NCBI GenBank assembly: GCA_030425845.1 | Contig: JAUHZG010000006.1 | Span: 1 to 34,157, forward strand | Direction: 5' to 3' | Length of the DNA stretch: 34,157 nucleotides | From: Gammaproteobacteria bacterium | Lineage (GTDB): Bacteria; Pseudomonadota; Gammaproteobacteria; JAUHZG01 | Shown: positions 7,034 through 15,954 of the stretch, one piece after another | How positions within the stretch are numbered: the first letter of the stretch is position 1 | How the letters are laid out: every line of letters starts with the position of its first letter | Translations under genes and position numbers: made by a program | Notes under the pieces: generated by a model | The model's database searches: none | Told to the model about the DNA's origin: nothing | The model's input: only the letters and a program-made list of their open reading frames with translations

Positions 7034-8497
7034 CTAGGATGAAAATAGGTGGTGTATACAAGAAGAGTCATATTGGCAAAGTCGATACAGATCGTTATAG
7101 GCGTAATAATAATCTAAACGTGAGTTGATATAAGCTATTCTCGCGGCAGCTGCGTCTTGTTCGCGCTGGTTGACAATGAACAAGCTACTGCTACCCTTGC
7201 GGAAACTAAACTTTTCAGCAGATTCGACTTTTCGTGAGAGTTCAGCTTGACGTTTTAAGAAACCTATTTGGCGCGCATTATAGTTTATTTGATTAATCAC
7301 CTGATGCACTTTTGCCGATAATTGCTCTACCAGTAACTTCTTCTTCAAGGCTAGGGCAAGATACTTAACTTTAGCTGCACTCACTTTACCACGAGCCTCG
7401 CGTAAAAAAAGCGGGATTGCGAATGATACCGCGGCATTGTAAGCGCGCTTGCCAAGGGTGGGGGAGCCTCGGCCATTGTCTTTGTCGGTGTAGAGTTTGA
7501 CAGAGAGTTTAGGCAATAAGTTATTTTCTTGGTAACCGATAGTATTGGCAAGTTGTTTTGCCTTGGCCGCAATTGCTAACACGGCAGGTTGTTCATTGAC
7601 GAGCTCACTAAGGAATTGGCGAACTTTTTTGTGCTTGAGCGAAATGCGACGTATCGGTAGATACTTTACCTTGAGCGCATTTGGCCTAATCACTAGCGGG
7701 TTGGAGTTTTCATCCCGGTAAAACAATGATAACTCAATCGCTGTCTGTTTTGCCTTGAGTAACATGGCAGTAAGTTCAGCTCTGCGCTTCATGATGGCAC
7801 GCAAGTTATCGGTGACGACAATTTTGGCGATATCACCATGGGTAAATTGAGTCGATAAAGCTACATTACGCTCGCGCGCGAGTGTCAGCAAGTGGCGGTA
7901 AACGCTTAAGTTACGATTCGCGGTAACGAGCGTCCAGTAAGTATTGAGTGCTTTCTCGATGATGCTATTGCGCTTTTGTAAAAAAAGAATATGAGATAAA
8001 TCGACACCGATGAGCGCGTTAGCTAAAGTGGTACGCATCGCATCGGTAGCACGTCCTTTGAGTAAAGGCAGCTCGGCGCCAACTTCAAACTCGCCACGTG
8101 AATTCGTTAGGAAATTTTTTTCATAACTAGGGAAGTCGCCTTTCCCATTGAGGTAACCGGCAAAAAGATTTATCCCTTGTACACCGGTAGGAACATTGAC
8201 CGTCGAGTCGGTATACCAATTGACGTAATCACCATTGGGGGTATCTCGAAAGTCAGATTGTAAACGGGGATCAAAAGCCCCGTGTGCGCTTAACGCCTTT
8301 GCTTTTGCGATAGCGATATCGCGCTTGGCATTAATGATGCTGGGATAATGTGCCATCACATTGTCGATAATTGTCTTAGGGGTGACTCGCTTTGGGTTTG
8401 TGTGCGAATGGGCGAGACTTAACGGACTTGCTAGGCAGCTAGCCAAGAGTGCGGACACCGCTAAAGAGTAAGTGGTTGGGAATTGCTTTGCCATCAT
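7034..8497 (-). CDS. TolC-like outer-membrane efflux/secretion protein
   Basis: 487 residues with an N-terminal signal peptide ending near LASPLSLAHS. Long helical stretches with repeated Ala/Leu/Lys/Arg (about residues 170-260 and 300-460) fit the duplicated coiled-coil barrel of the outer membrane efflux family. The protein is unusually basic, with many Lys and Arg through the helical parts. Its ATG overlaps the HlyD stop by 4 nt (ATGA), so the three genes ABC-HlyD-TolC are translationally coupled. It should form the outer-membrane channel of a tripartite export machine. A short inverted repeat just downstream (6983-7023) could be a weak terminator. Confidence 0.8.
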   Translation of the reverse strand: MMAKQFPTTYSLAVSALLASCLASPLSLAHSHTNPKRVTPKTIIDNVMAHYPSIINAKRDIAIAKAKALSAHGAFDPRLQSDFRDTPNGDYVNWYTDSTVNVPTGVQGINLFAGYLNGKGDFPSYEKNFLTNSRGEFEVGAELPLLKGRATDAMRTTLANALIGVDLSHILFLQKRNSIIEKALNTYWTLVTANRNLSVYRHLLTLARERNVALSTQFTHGDIAKIVVTDNLRAIMKRRAELTAMLLKAKQTAIELSLFYRDENSNPLVIRPNALKVKYLPIRRISLKHKKVRQFLSELVNEQPAVLAIAAKAKQLANTIGYQENNLLPKLSVKLYTDKDNGRGSPTLGKRAYNAAVSFAIPLFLREARGKVSAAKVKYLALALKKKLLVEQLSAKVHQVINQINYNARQIGFLKRQAELSRKVESAEKFSFRKGSSSLFIVNQREQDAAAARIAYINSRLDYYYAYNDLYRLCQYDSSCIHHLFSS

Positions 8498-9516
8498 TTA
8501 ACCTTTCGTCCCGCGTGAAATTTTGGTGGGTTGGGGCTCTTAGGTGGGAACCCGTTAAACTTACGCCACAGTTCATAGCCAAGCTTTACTCGTCCTAACA
8601 TCACCCAACCGTGTACGCGTACCCCTTGTCGTAAGTAACGTTTCTCAGGCCAGTCGTCACGCTTCTTTGGGATCACTAAGATGCGAAAGTTTCCATGACC
8701 ATCATCAGCAGCATCGACTAGTGCAACGATGGCACCAAACGTGCCAACAGAGACTGACGGCCAACCGCTAAATTGGATGGCTGGCCATCCTTCGAATTGT
8801 AAGCGGACTTCTTCTCCCTCTTCGACTAGCGGGATATCATTGCCATCAAGCCACAACTCAACCGCACGTGAATTCGTATCGGGAACCAGTGTGGCAAGGG
8901 ATAGACCGGGTTTGACAATCACGGACTCTTGCCCACTGATACGACGTAAAATCGTTCCAGAAGTAGGGGCAACTACCATTTGACTGTGTTGACGTGATAG
9001 GCGTGTTTTAATCTTGGCGAGAGCGACTTTAGCACTGGCATTTTCATTGACGAGCTTGTTGTACTCGACGCGGGCTAATTCGTACTGACGTTTAGAGTTG
9101 ATCCCCTTTTCGAACAAAATACGTTGACGTTCAACGTTGGCTTCAGAAATCTTAACCGAGTGTGCAGTGGACTTGAGTCTTAGTTCAACGGCGTTTTTTT
9201 CGATGTGTAAGCGTTTGAGTAGATCAGGATCGATATCCATGATTTTAACGATACGGTCGCCTTTTTTGACGTGACTACCTTCGTGTACATACCATTGGCC
9301 TATTCGTCCCTCAACAGTCGCACTAATGGATTGCTGTCTATCCGTGGGTGAGTAAGCAATCACTTTTCCCTGACCTAAGGCCGTTTGTTGCCAAGGGACA
9401 AACATCATAGCCAATGAGAACAAAATCAAAATAACAACCATGATCTTAGCAAATCGTCTAAACCAGCTGAGATCGCCGAGTTCTTGTAAGCTTTGGCTTG
9501 CGTGGTGATCATTCAT
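8494..9516 (-). CDS. HlyD-family membrane fusion (periplasmic adaptor) protein
   Basis: 340 residues. One N-terminal membrane anchor (about residues 25-45, VVILILFSLAMMFVPW) is followed by a lipoyl-like half (ISATVEGRIGQWYVHEGSHV), a helical hairpin (residues ~110-180) and a second lipoyl half starting VVAPTSGTILRR. This is the classic adaptor layout linking an inner-membrane ABC exporter to a TolC-type channel. The C-terminal tail is rich in Pro, Lys and Arg (PPKSPNPPKFHAGRKVK), which is unusual for the family. ATGA overlaps join it to both neighbours. Confidence 0.85.
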   Translation of the reverse strand: MNDHHASQSLQELGDLSWFRRFAKIMVVILILFSLAMMFVPWQQTALGQGKVIAYSPTDRQQSISATVEGRIGQWYVHEGSHVKKGDRIVKIMDIDPDLLKRLHIEKNAVELRLKSTAHSVKISEANVERQRILFEKGINSKRQYELARVEYNKLVNENASAKVALAKIKTRLSRQHSQMVVAPTSGTILRRISGQESVIVKPGLSLATLVPDTNSRAVELWLDGNDIPLVEEGEEVRLQFEGWPAIQFSGWPSVSVGTFGAIVALVDAADDGHGNFRILVIPKKRDDWPEKRYLRQGVRVHGWVMLGRVKLGYELWRKFNGFPPKSPNPPKFHAGRKVK

Positions 9517-11138
9517 AGTGAGAGGGACTCCTCAAAGTAACGTTTCACGTCTTTGCGTTTGGAGGCAACGATTAACGTTGTCTCAGGTAGTTTTTCGTCG
9601 AGTAAGTTAAAGATAATATCGATATCTTGTTCGCCTAATGAATCAAATAAGCCATCAACGATTAAAACTTTCGGGGCGGCGACAATAGCGCGTAAAAATA
9701 ATAGCTTGGATACACTGGCACGTGAAAGCGTGAGGTTGGTATCAGAGATATTGGTTTGCACCCCATACTTTGAGTGCATAACGTCATCTTCCATCTGTAC
9801 GTAGGTGATAAGTTGGTACACCTCTTCTAATGTCGTTTGTGTGTTACCCAAAATAATATTATCAAGCAAGGTGCCCGCAAAGATCTCTTCGTCTCTTAGC
9901 AAAAAAGTGTTTTGACGGTAACAAGGTAGGATATTATGATTTAACGTGACATCATTGACGCGCATATAACCTTGAGTGGGAGGTAAAAAGCCCATTAGCA
10001 AATCAAGAAACGTCAGTTTGGCGCGATTACGTTTTCCTGTGACGACCAGCTTAGCGCCTTGCTGGAGCGTGATATTGAGTGGCTCTTTAAAGGCTGTCCA
10101 GTTGTCTTGAGTGACATTGACATTGTCTAGCTTAAGTTCGAACTTGTTAGTGACAAAAGACGGTAGGGGCTTAGTGTCTTCATCACTATATTCAGTATCG
10201 AGTTCATAGAGCTCGCGCAGCTTGAAACCTGAAGCAAGTAAGTCATAAAAGTCTTCGAGTAACGAAGTAAGTTTGATGAGTCCTGCGGCAAGGGAACCGA
10301 CGACAATCTCTGCTGCAACCAACTGACCTAAGGTCAATTGATTATGCATCACCAAGAAACCACCAATCGCAAGTAAGCCAGTCACTGCACAGGCTGAGAC
10401 CAGGTGGATACCGCAGGAATGTAATAATAAGTTGCGGAAGTGTTTTTTGCGTTCAACTAAAAAGTCTTTGGTTTTACTATCGGCTATCTCGTAGGCGAAT
10501 TGCGCGTTATTCTGTAATTTGAACACAATCAAGTTGTTGACGATTTCTTCTAGCCAGGCGGCGACATTATGTTTTTCTTCACATTCAGCGCAGGCTGTTT
10601 TAATTGCATCACGCATAGGCCATAAGATGCAAAAGCCTAGTGCAAGTAGCAATAATACATCAAATAACAAAAGATAAGGGTGGTAACACGCGAGTAAAAC
10701 CATTCCAAATAAAATTTGTGTGATTAGTCCTAAACCGTAGATCAGCATAGAGGAGGTGGCTTTCTGTACGGTGATGGTATCAAAGAAACGATTAACCAGG
10801 TGCGAACCATTATGTTGAATCAAACTGTTGTGTTTGATCTTGGGGAGTAGGCTCGCAATATCCAAAGCAATAAAAGCAAAAATACGCTGTTGGATTTTCT
10901 CAACTAGTATAGATTGCCCTATACGAAAGAAAGCTAGCGCGCTGAGCAGGACGAACGTCGAGACGGTTAAGACGAGCAATGGCTGAGTTAACGTGCCAAA
11001 GGCAACGACGGTCACCAAGGTTTGAGCGGCGATGGGTACGATAAGTGTCAACAATCCAATGCAAACTGAATAGATAAGGAATATTTTCAATGTGCTTTTA
11101 TCACATTGCACAAGTTCTAATAGTGTCTTTTTACTCAC
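9513..11138 (-). CDS. ABC exporter-like membrane protein with a degenerate ATPase domain
   Basis: 541 residues: an exporter-type membrane domain with about six helices (residues 1-300), then a nucleotide-binding domain. The latter keeps its overall pattern, including a Q-loop (YRQNTFLL) and DNIILGN, but key residues are lost. Walker A reads GKRNRAKLT (residues 368-376), with the second Gly changed to Ala and the Ser/Thr after Lys to Leu. The signature is LSRAS (471-475) instead of LSGGQ. Walker B VLIVDG has Gly at the catalytic Glu, and the switch His is absent (VASKRKD). ATP hydrolysis therefore looks unlikely. The GTG start has AGGAG 5-6 nt upstream. Together with HlyD and TolC it resembles type I secretion; no secreted substrate with RTX repeats lies nearby. 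Confidence 0.8.
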   Translation of the reverse strand: MSKKTLLELVQCDKSTLKIFLIYSVCIGLLTLIVPIAAQTLVTVVAFGTLTQPLLVLTVSTFVLLSALAFFRIGQSILVEKIQQRIFAFIALDIASLLPKIKHNSLIQHNGSHLVNRFFDTITVQKATSSMLIYGLGLITQILFGMVLLACYHPYLLLFDVLLLLALGFCILWPMRDAIKTACAECEEKHNVAAWLEEIVNNLIVFKLQNNAQFAYEIADSKTKDFLVERKKHFRNLLLHSCGIHLVSACAVTGLLAIGGFLVMHNQLTLGQLVAAEIVVGSLAAGLIKLTSLLEDFYDLLASGFKLRELYELDTEYSDEDTKPLPSFVTNKFELKLDNVNVTQDNWTAFKEPLNITLQQGAKLVVTGKRNRAKLTFLDLLMGFLPPTQGYMRVNDVTLNHNILPCYRQNTFLLRDEEIFAGTLLDNIILGNTQTTLEEVYQLITYVQMEDDVMHSKYGVQTNISDTNLTLSRASVSKLLFLRAIVAAPKVLIVDGLFDSLGEQDIDIIFNLLDEKLPETTLIVASKRKDVKRYFEESLSL

Positions 11139-11202
11139 CGAGTCTCCTAGCGCGACAAATTTCTATTATCTTACTGATTTATCAAGGACTTCTCAATTTA
11201 AA

Positions 11203-11817
11203 TTAAAAGCCAAAATGTAGCTTGAGCCCCGTCTCTATCAGGATGAAAGCGCTTACTCCGTAATAGATAAGTAAGGCGCCTAGCAGGTTCAGTAATCCTA
11301 TCCAGTTGCTGAAGTGATCTTGAATCAGAGTGATAGCTTTTACGCCGATGACTGTCAGCCAGAGGCAAGCAAGTGTAAACAGACAGCGGTAAGCCACTCG
11401 TGTAATAAGCTTTGGCATGAAGATAAATGGCACTAGACACAGTGGAAACCATAATAGTCCCGCGCCTAGCTGGGCAAGGGTTAGTACGCACTGCTTGTAA
11501 TCTGCATCGCCCATCAAAGCCGCGCCTACGAAAAATATCAAAAATGCCAAGCTCAGCAAGAAGAACACTAGCGTGCCGAAAAATGTCAGTACGGGTAAAA
11601 AACTCTGCGCTAGATGAGCGAGGCTATTTTTAGTTGGGCCAAAACTAAAATAAGTGATTAAGGCGTTGGGTAACGTAAACTCTATGGCCAGTAGCAAGCT
11701 CACCAGAAAGACGAAGCCATAGCCTTTGCTGCGCAGAGTAGTTTGTAGAGTCTGCATGGGATGCAGAATGACAGTGAAAAACCAGTGGAAACTGTTGGGA
11801 GTAGGTGTTTCTCGCAT
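11203..11817 (-). CDS. Yip1-like multi-pass membrane protein
   Basis: 204 residues with about five membrane helices after a short polar start and a hydrophilic amphipathic stretch. The layout (HWFFTVILHP near the N-terminus, then alternating helices, GAALMGDADYKQCVLTLA in the middle) resembles the Yip1/YIPF domain of bacterial membrane proteins, but I recognise it only by pattern. The ATG has a very good Shine-Dalgarno AAAGGAG 5 nt upstream. It lies 26 bp after ftsX and 64 bp before the ABC exporter gene on the same strand, so it probably belongs to the same transcript. Its role is unknown. Confidence 0.6.
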   Translation of the reverse strand: MRETPTPNSFHWFFTVILHPMQTLQTTLRSKGYGFVFLVSLLLAIEFTLPNALITYFSFGPTKNSLAHLAQSFLPVLTFFGTLVFFLLSLAFLIFFVGAALMGDADYKQCVLTLAQLGAGLLWFPLCLVPFIFMPKLITRVAYRCLFTLACLWLTVIGVKAITLIQDHFSNWIGLLNLLGALLIYYGVSAFILIETGLKLHFGF

Positions 11818-11843
11818 AAAAACTCCTTTAACCTAGCGAGATG

Positions 11844-12833
11844 CTACTTAGGATCAAAGTCCTTTAAATGTTTAGAGACAGCAAGCCACGAACCGGCAAA
11901 TCCTAAAATCGCACCAACTAGCAACAAAGATTCTGTTTGCCCGTTACTAAGGCCTGCTAACCGGAAGGTGGAGTCATACAGATCGCTAAGCTCCATCACA
12001 GGATTTGCTATCCAAGATAAGAAGCTATCGACTAACACCATCGCAAAGATGGCGCCGATAACACCGTAGACGATACCTGTGAGCAAAAACGGGCGACGAA
12101 TATAACTATCGGTCGCCCCGATAAGCTTAAGTACTTCGATTTCGTCGCGTTTGTTTTGCGTGATAAGACGAATCGTATTGCCAATGATCATCACTACCCC
12201 TAGGGCGAGTAGCAAAGCAAGGCCGTAGACGATACGCTCGCCCAGTGCGATGAAACTATAGAGTCGCTTGACCCATTGCATATCGAGTTCAGCAACATCC
12301 ACTTGCGGCATAGCCTTTAGCTTATCGAGTAACTGGCTGATCTGAAGTGGGGTGCTTAATTGATTTGAGGGTTGGATCATGATCACACTGGGCAGAGGGT
12401 TATTAGTCAATTGGGATAAAACATTCTTGAAGCCGGAGTATTTTTCGAATTCTTTTAAGCCACTGCTTGGTGAAATGTAATCAACCTTGGCAATACCTGA
12501 CTCGCCACGTAGTACGTCAGCGATTTGTTTGGCTTGATCGGCGGTAATATCACCTTTCATGTAAAGCGAAATACGCGCGCCACTGTTCCAGCCATGGGTG
12601 ATACTCTCAACATTTTTTAGCATGACCAAAAGGCCAGAGGGTAAGGCTAACGCAATACTAATGACGGCGAGGGTCATGCAGGTGGCCAGCGGATTGGCGC
12701 TTAAGCTTGCAAAACTATTGGTCAAAGCGGTGACTAACGTACGACAATACGCCATGAACGAGCGTTTTTTTACGCGATGGGTTGAGGTCGTACGTTTGGG
12801 GTAGTCGGCACGACTAGCCATATGCTGTGTCAT
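11844..12833 (-). CDS. ftsX: Cell division protein FtsX
   Basis: 329 residues. An N-terminal cytoplasmic tail, one membrane helix (MTLAVISIALALPSGLLVML), a periplasmic loop of about 110 residues, and three C-terminal helices with RDEIEVLKLIGATDSYIRRP make up the typical FtsX permease. With FtsE it forms the divisome complex that activates cell-wall hydrolases through the periplasmic loop. I chose ATG 12833, which overlaps ftsE by 20 nt; a TTG at 12854 would add seven residues. In enterobacteria rpoH follows ftsX; here a Yip1-like gene follows instead. Confidence 0.93.
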   Translation of the reverse strand: MTQHMASRADYPKRTTSTHRVKKRSFMAYCRTLVTALTNSFASLSANPLATCMTLAVISIALALPSGLLVMLKNVESITHGWNSGARISLYMKGDITADQAKQIADVLRGESGIAKVDYISPSSGLKEFEKYSGFKNVLSQLTNNPLPSVIMIQPSNQLSTPLQISQLLDKLKAMPQVDVAELDMQWVKRLYSFIALGERIVYGLALLLALGVVMIIGNTIRLITQNKRDEIEVLKLIGATDSYIRRPFLLTGIVYGVIGAIFAMVLVDSFLSWIANPVMELSDLYDSTFRLAGLSNGQTESLLLVGAILGFAGSWLAVSKHLKDFDPK

Positions 12834-13482
12834 GAACAAGTTTTCCTTTATCAAGTGTTAGACGTCGGTAAGGTAGACGTTCAATTAAGGCAATATCGTG
12901 AGTCGCAATGAGTAAGGTGGTGCCGACTTCACGAAACTCACTAAAGAGCATCATGATCTCTTCTGAAAGCAAGGGATCAAGGTTACCTGTGGGCTCATCT
13001 GCTAAGATAACTTTGGGTTTTTTGACCACTGCGCGTGCTATTCCTACTCGCTGCTGTTGGCCGCCAGAAATCTCATCGGGATAATAATTTTCTTTGGCTA
13101 GCAGGCCGACTTTGTCGAGTGCTGCACGCACCCGTCTCTTAATATCAGACGTGCGATAACCTTCGATGACAAGCGGAAGGGCAACATTATCGAAGACAGT
13201 TTTGTCCGGTAATAACTGTGGGTTTTGGAAGATCATGCCAATGTGGCGGCGTAGAGTAGGAATTTGTGAGTTTGAGAGTCGTTCTAGATGGTGGTTGCCG
13301 ACTTGCAGCTGACCTTTGCTTGGTTTGTCAATCAGCATGATAAGCTTGAGTAAGGTACTCTTGCCTGCTCCTGAGTGGCCTGTAAGGAAAGCCATCTCTC
13401 CTGATCCTAAACAAAAGTTGATTTGACTGAGCGCTTCACAACCACTGGCAAAATGCTTGCTGATATTATCAAAGCGAATCAT
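12814..13482 (-). CDS. ftsE: Cell division ATP-binding protein FtsE
   Basis: 222 residues with intact ABC motifs: Walker [11 protein letters not shown]-loop MIFQNPQLL, signature [14 protein letters not shown] and Walker [13 protein letters not shown] with the catalytic Glu. It is the cytoplasmic ATPase partner of FtsX. Its intact motifs contrast with the degenerate exporter ATPase further along the same transcript. The start is ATG 13482, 16 bp after the ftsY stop. The gene order ftsY-ftsE-ftsX is conserved in gammaproteobacteria. Confidence 0.95.
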   Translation of the reverse strand: MIRFDNISKHFASGCEALSQINFCLGSGEMAFLTGHSGAGKSTLLKLIMLIDKPSKGQLQVGNHHLERLSNSQIPTLRRHIGMIFQNPQLLPDKTVFDNVALPLVIEGYRTSDIKRRVRAALDKVGLLAKENYYPDEISGGQQQRVGIARAVVKKPKVILADEPTGNLDPLLSEEIMMLFSEFREVGTTLLIATHDIALIERLPYRRLTLDKGKLVHDTAYG

Positions 13483-13498
13483 AAATCTCGTCCTTCAG

Positions 13499-14503
13499 TT
13501 AAAAGAGTGCGTCAATAAACTCTTGCGCGTTAAATACACGACAGTCTTCTATGCCTTCGCCAACCCCGATGTATCGAATGGGTAGCCCTAAACGCTTGGC
13601 AACGGCGAATAAGATCCCGCCTTTGGCAGTACCATCGAGCTTAGTGAGTACAATTCCGGTGACGCCAACTGCTTCGTGGAATAACTCAGCTTGTCGCAGG
13701 GCGTTCTGCCCATTACTGGCATCCAATACTAACAAGACTTCATGGGGGGCGCGCTCGTCAAGTTTAGCGATAACGCGTTTAATTTTTTTTAACTCTTCCA
13801 TGAGATTGTTTTGGGTATGTAAACGACCGGCGGTATCGGCAATCAAAACGCGGGTACCTTTGGCTTTGGCTGACTGAACCGCATCGAAAACAACCGATGC
13901 ACTGTCGGCCCCGGTGTGTTGAGCAATCACTGGCGTCTGGTTACGCTCGCCCCAGGTTTGCAGTTGCTCAACGGCCGCCGCCCGAAAAGTGTCTCCCGCA
14001 GCTAACATCACAGAGAGATTGTCGGCTTGAAACTGATGGGTGAGCTTGCCGATGGTAGTCGTTTTGCCAGCGCCATTGACGCCGACCATCAAGATCACAA
14101 ATGGTTCTTGAGCCCGATCGATTTGTAGTGGTTGCTCGCAAGGGGTGAGCAAGGCGAGCAGCTCGTCTTTGAGGGCTTGCATTAAGGCTTCTGGATTGGC
14201 GAGCTCTTTGCGAGAAACACGCGCAGTGAGTGAGTCTAAGATGTCATTGGTTGCGTCCACGCCGACGTCTGCAGTGAGCAGGATGGTTTCTAACTCTTCA
14301 AATAGTTCATCGTCGATTTCTTTTTTACCCAGGATAAGTGTCCCAAGTCCACCGGAGAGTTGCTGACGTGTCTTGCTAAGGCCGGATTTTAATCGTTTGA
14401 ACAAGCCTTTCTTTTCTTCGGCTTGAGTTACAGTGCTGACAGGTGCCTCGTCCGCTTTGGATTCGTCGGGTTGGTTATTTTTGCGTTTTAGGAATTTGAT
14501 CAT
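13499..14503 (-). CDS. ftsY: Signal recognition particle receptor FtsY
   Basis: 334 residues from ATG 14503. A short charged N-terminal region of about 45 residues replaces the long acidic A domain of E. coli FtsY. The NG domain follows, with the G1 loop GVNGAGKTT, the DTAGR motif and TKLDGTAKGG. FtsY is the GTPase that docks the SRP with ribosomes at the inner membrane. A TTG at 14539 would add 12 residues that do not look like FtsY, so I kept the ATG with MIKFLKRKNN. It is the first gene of a minus-strand run and is divergent from the M16 peptidase genes. Confidence 0.95.
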   Translation of the reverse strand: MIKFLKRKNNQPDESKADEAPVSTVTQAEEKKGLFKRLKSGLSKTRQQLSGGLGTLILGKKEIDDELFEELETILLTADVGVDATNDILDSLTARVSRKELANPEALMQALKDELLALLTPCEQPLQIDRAQEPFVILMVGVNGAGKTTTIGKLTHQFQADNLSVMLAAGDTFRAAAVEQLQTWGERNQTPVIAQHTGADSASVVFDAVQSAKAKGTRVLIADTAGRLHTQNNLMEELKKIKRVIAKLDERAPHEVLLVLDASNGQNALRQAELFHEAVGVTGIVLTKLDGTAKGGILFAVAKRLGLPIRYIGVGEGIEDCRVFNAQEFIDALF

Positions 14504-14542
14504 GTAAGGTCTCGACTGTTTAGTATTAACGATCAGCAAGAG

Positions 14543-14571
14543 TTGATTGTTACTTAAAATTTCGCCATTAT
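14543..14571 (+). promoter_or_regulatory. Sigma-70 promoter for the M16 peptidase operon
   Basis: TTGATT (14543-14548), a 17-bp spacer and CATTAT (14566-14571) lie 45 bp before the first M16 start codon, in the gap divergent from ftsY. The boxes match consensus 4/6 and 5/6 with optimal spacing. Confidence 0.45.
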
Positions 14572-14616
14572 CGTATCATTGTATACGAGTAAGCGCGAGA
14601 CCGTCGGGGGAGCAGG

Positions 14617-15954
14617 ATGCGACATTTCTTCACAGGATTAATCATTGTACTAATTTCTTTCATTTCGTTGCCAAGTTTTGCCAGCAAAGTGCATGAGTAT
14701 CGCCTCGATAACGGGCTAATGCTACTGGTCAAACGTGATACGCGGGCGCCTGTGGTCGTCTCGCAAGTGTGGTACAAAGTGGGTTCTAGCTATGAACCAC
14801 TGGGTTTGACCGGTATTTCACATGCACTAGAGCATATGATGTTCGAAGGCACACGCAATGTGGACGGCAAAGCCTTTACCAAAGCTATTGGACAAGTCGG
14901 TGGCTCATTCAATGCGGCAACTAGTCGTGATTACACAGTATACTTCGAAAAACTCCCCGCTAAGAATCTCAATATTGCTTTTCGACTCGAAGCCGATCGC
15001 ATGCAGCACTTATTGATGACTAAGAAGCGCTTCAAAAAAGAAATAGAAGTGGTTAAAGAAGAACGTAGAATGCGGGTAGAAGACAACCCCCAGTCACTTA
15101 CCTATGAGCGCTTTCTTGCTGCGGCTTTTATTTCCTCGCCCTACCATCACATGACTGTCGGCTGGATGGAAGATCTCAATCACATGAAACTAGTCGATCT
15201 ACGTAATTGGTATGAGCATTGGTATGCACCAGGTAATGCGATTGTGGTGGTCGATGGTGATGTATCACCCAAAGCGGTATATGAGTTGGCGAAGCAAACC
15301 TTTGGCAAGGTACCGGCTAGACGTGTGCCTAAGATTGCGCTGGACAAAGAAGTCAACCCGCTGGGGCGTCGCTCACTTGATGTTAACGTGTCGGCGAAAC
15401 TGCCTTGGTTAGCCATGGGATACTTGGTACCGACGCTCACTACAGCAAAACACAAATGGCAAGCGTATGCGCTTGATGTGTTAGCGGGTGTGTTAGATGG
15501 TGGACGCAGTGCGCGTTTGCCACGTAAGTTAGTGCGCGAAGAGGAGATAGCAACGGATATCGGTCTGGATTATTCGATTGCCGATAGGTTGCAGACACAG
15601 TTTGTTTTAGCGGGGACACCGGCGCAAGGCCACTCGTCCATTCAACTCGAGAAAGCCATACTCGCGCAGATACACGCGTTGCAGACCAAACCCGTCAGTG
15701 CTGCCGAGTTGGCGCGCGTCAAAGCGCAAGTCGTGGCTCAAAAGATTTTTAGCCAAGATTCCCAAAGTGAGCAAGCCAATACGTTGGGGCGTTTAGAAGT
15801 GGTTGGGTTACCTTACAAACTGGCTGGTAGCTATGTCAAACATATCGAAGCGGTGACTGCCGCCCAAGTGCAAGCTGTGGCAAAAACATTTTTAACCGAA
15901 GAGCGCCTGACGGTAGCTAACTTAATTCCTAAAAAGGAGACGCATCAATCATGA
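14617..15954 (+). CDS. M16 family zinc metallopeptidase (active subunit)
   Basis: 445 residues with an N-terminal signal peptide ending near SLPSFASK, so it is exported to the periplasm. The inverted zinc motif HALEH (residues 69-73) is present, and the third zinc ligand is Glu149 in KEERRMR, exactly 76 residues after the motif as in pitrilysin-type enzymes. Two M16 half-domains follow, the second with GGRSARLPRKLVREEE and IGLDYS. It should pair with the next gene product, which lacks the zinc site. The ATG has GGGGGAG shortly upstream. It overlaps the next gene by 4 nt (ATGA). Confidence 0.9.
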   Translation: MRHFFTGLIIVLISFISLPSFASKVHEYRLDNGLMLLVKRDTRAPVVVSQVWYKVGSSYEPLGLTGISHALEHMMFEGTRNVDGKAFTKAIGQVGGSFNAATSRDYTVYFEKLPAKNLNIAFRLEADRMQHLLMTKKRFKKEIEVVKEERRMRVEDNPQSLTYERFLAAAFISSPYHHMTVGWMEDLNHMKLVDLRNWYEHWYAPGNAIVVVDGDVSPKAVYELAKQTFGKVPARRVPKIALDKEVNPLGRRSLDVNVSAKLPWLAMGYLVPTLTTAKHKWQAYALDVLAGVLDGGRSARLPRKLVREEEIATDIGLDYSIADRLQTQFVLAGTPAQGHSSIQLEKAILAQIHALQTKPVSAAELARVKAQVVAQKIFSQDSQSEQANTLGRLEVVGLPYKLAGSYVKHIEAVTAAQVQAVAKTFLTEERLTVANLIPKKETHQS

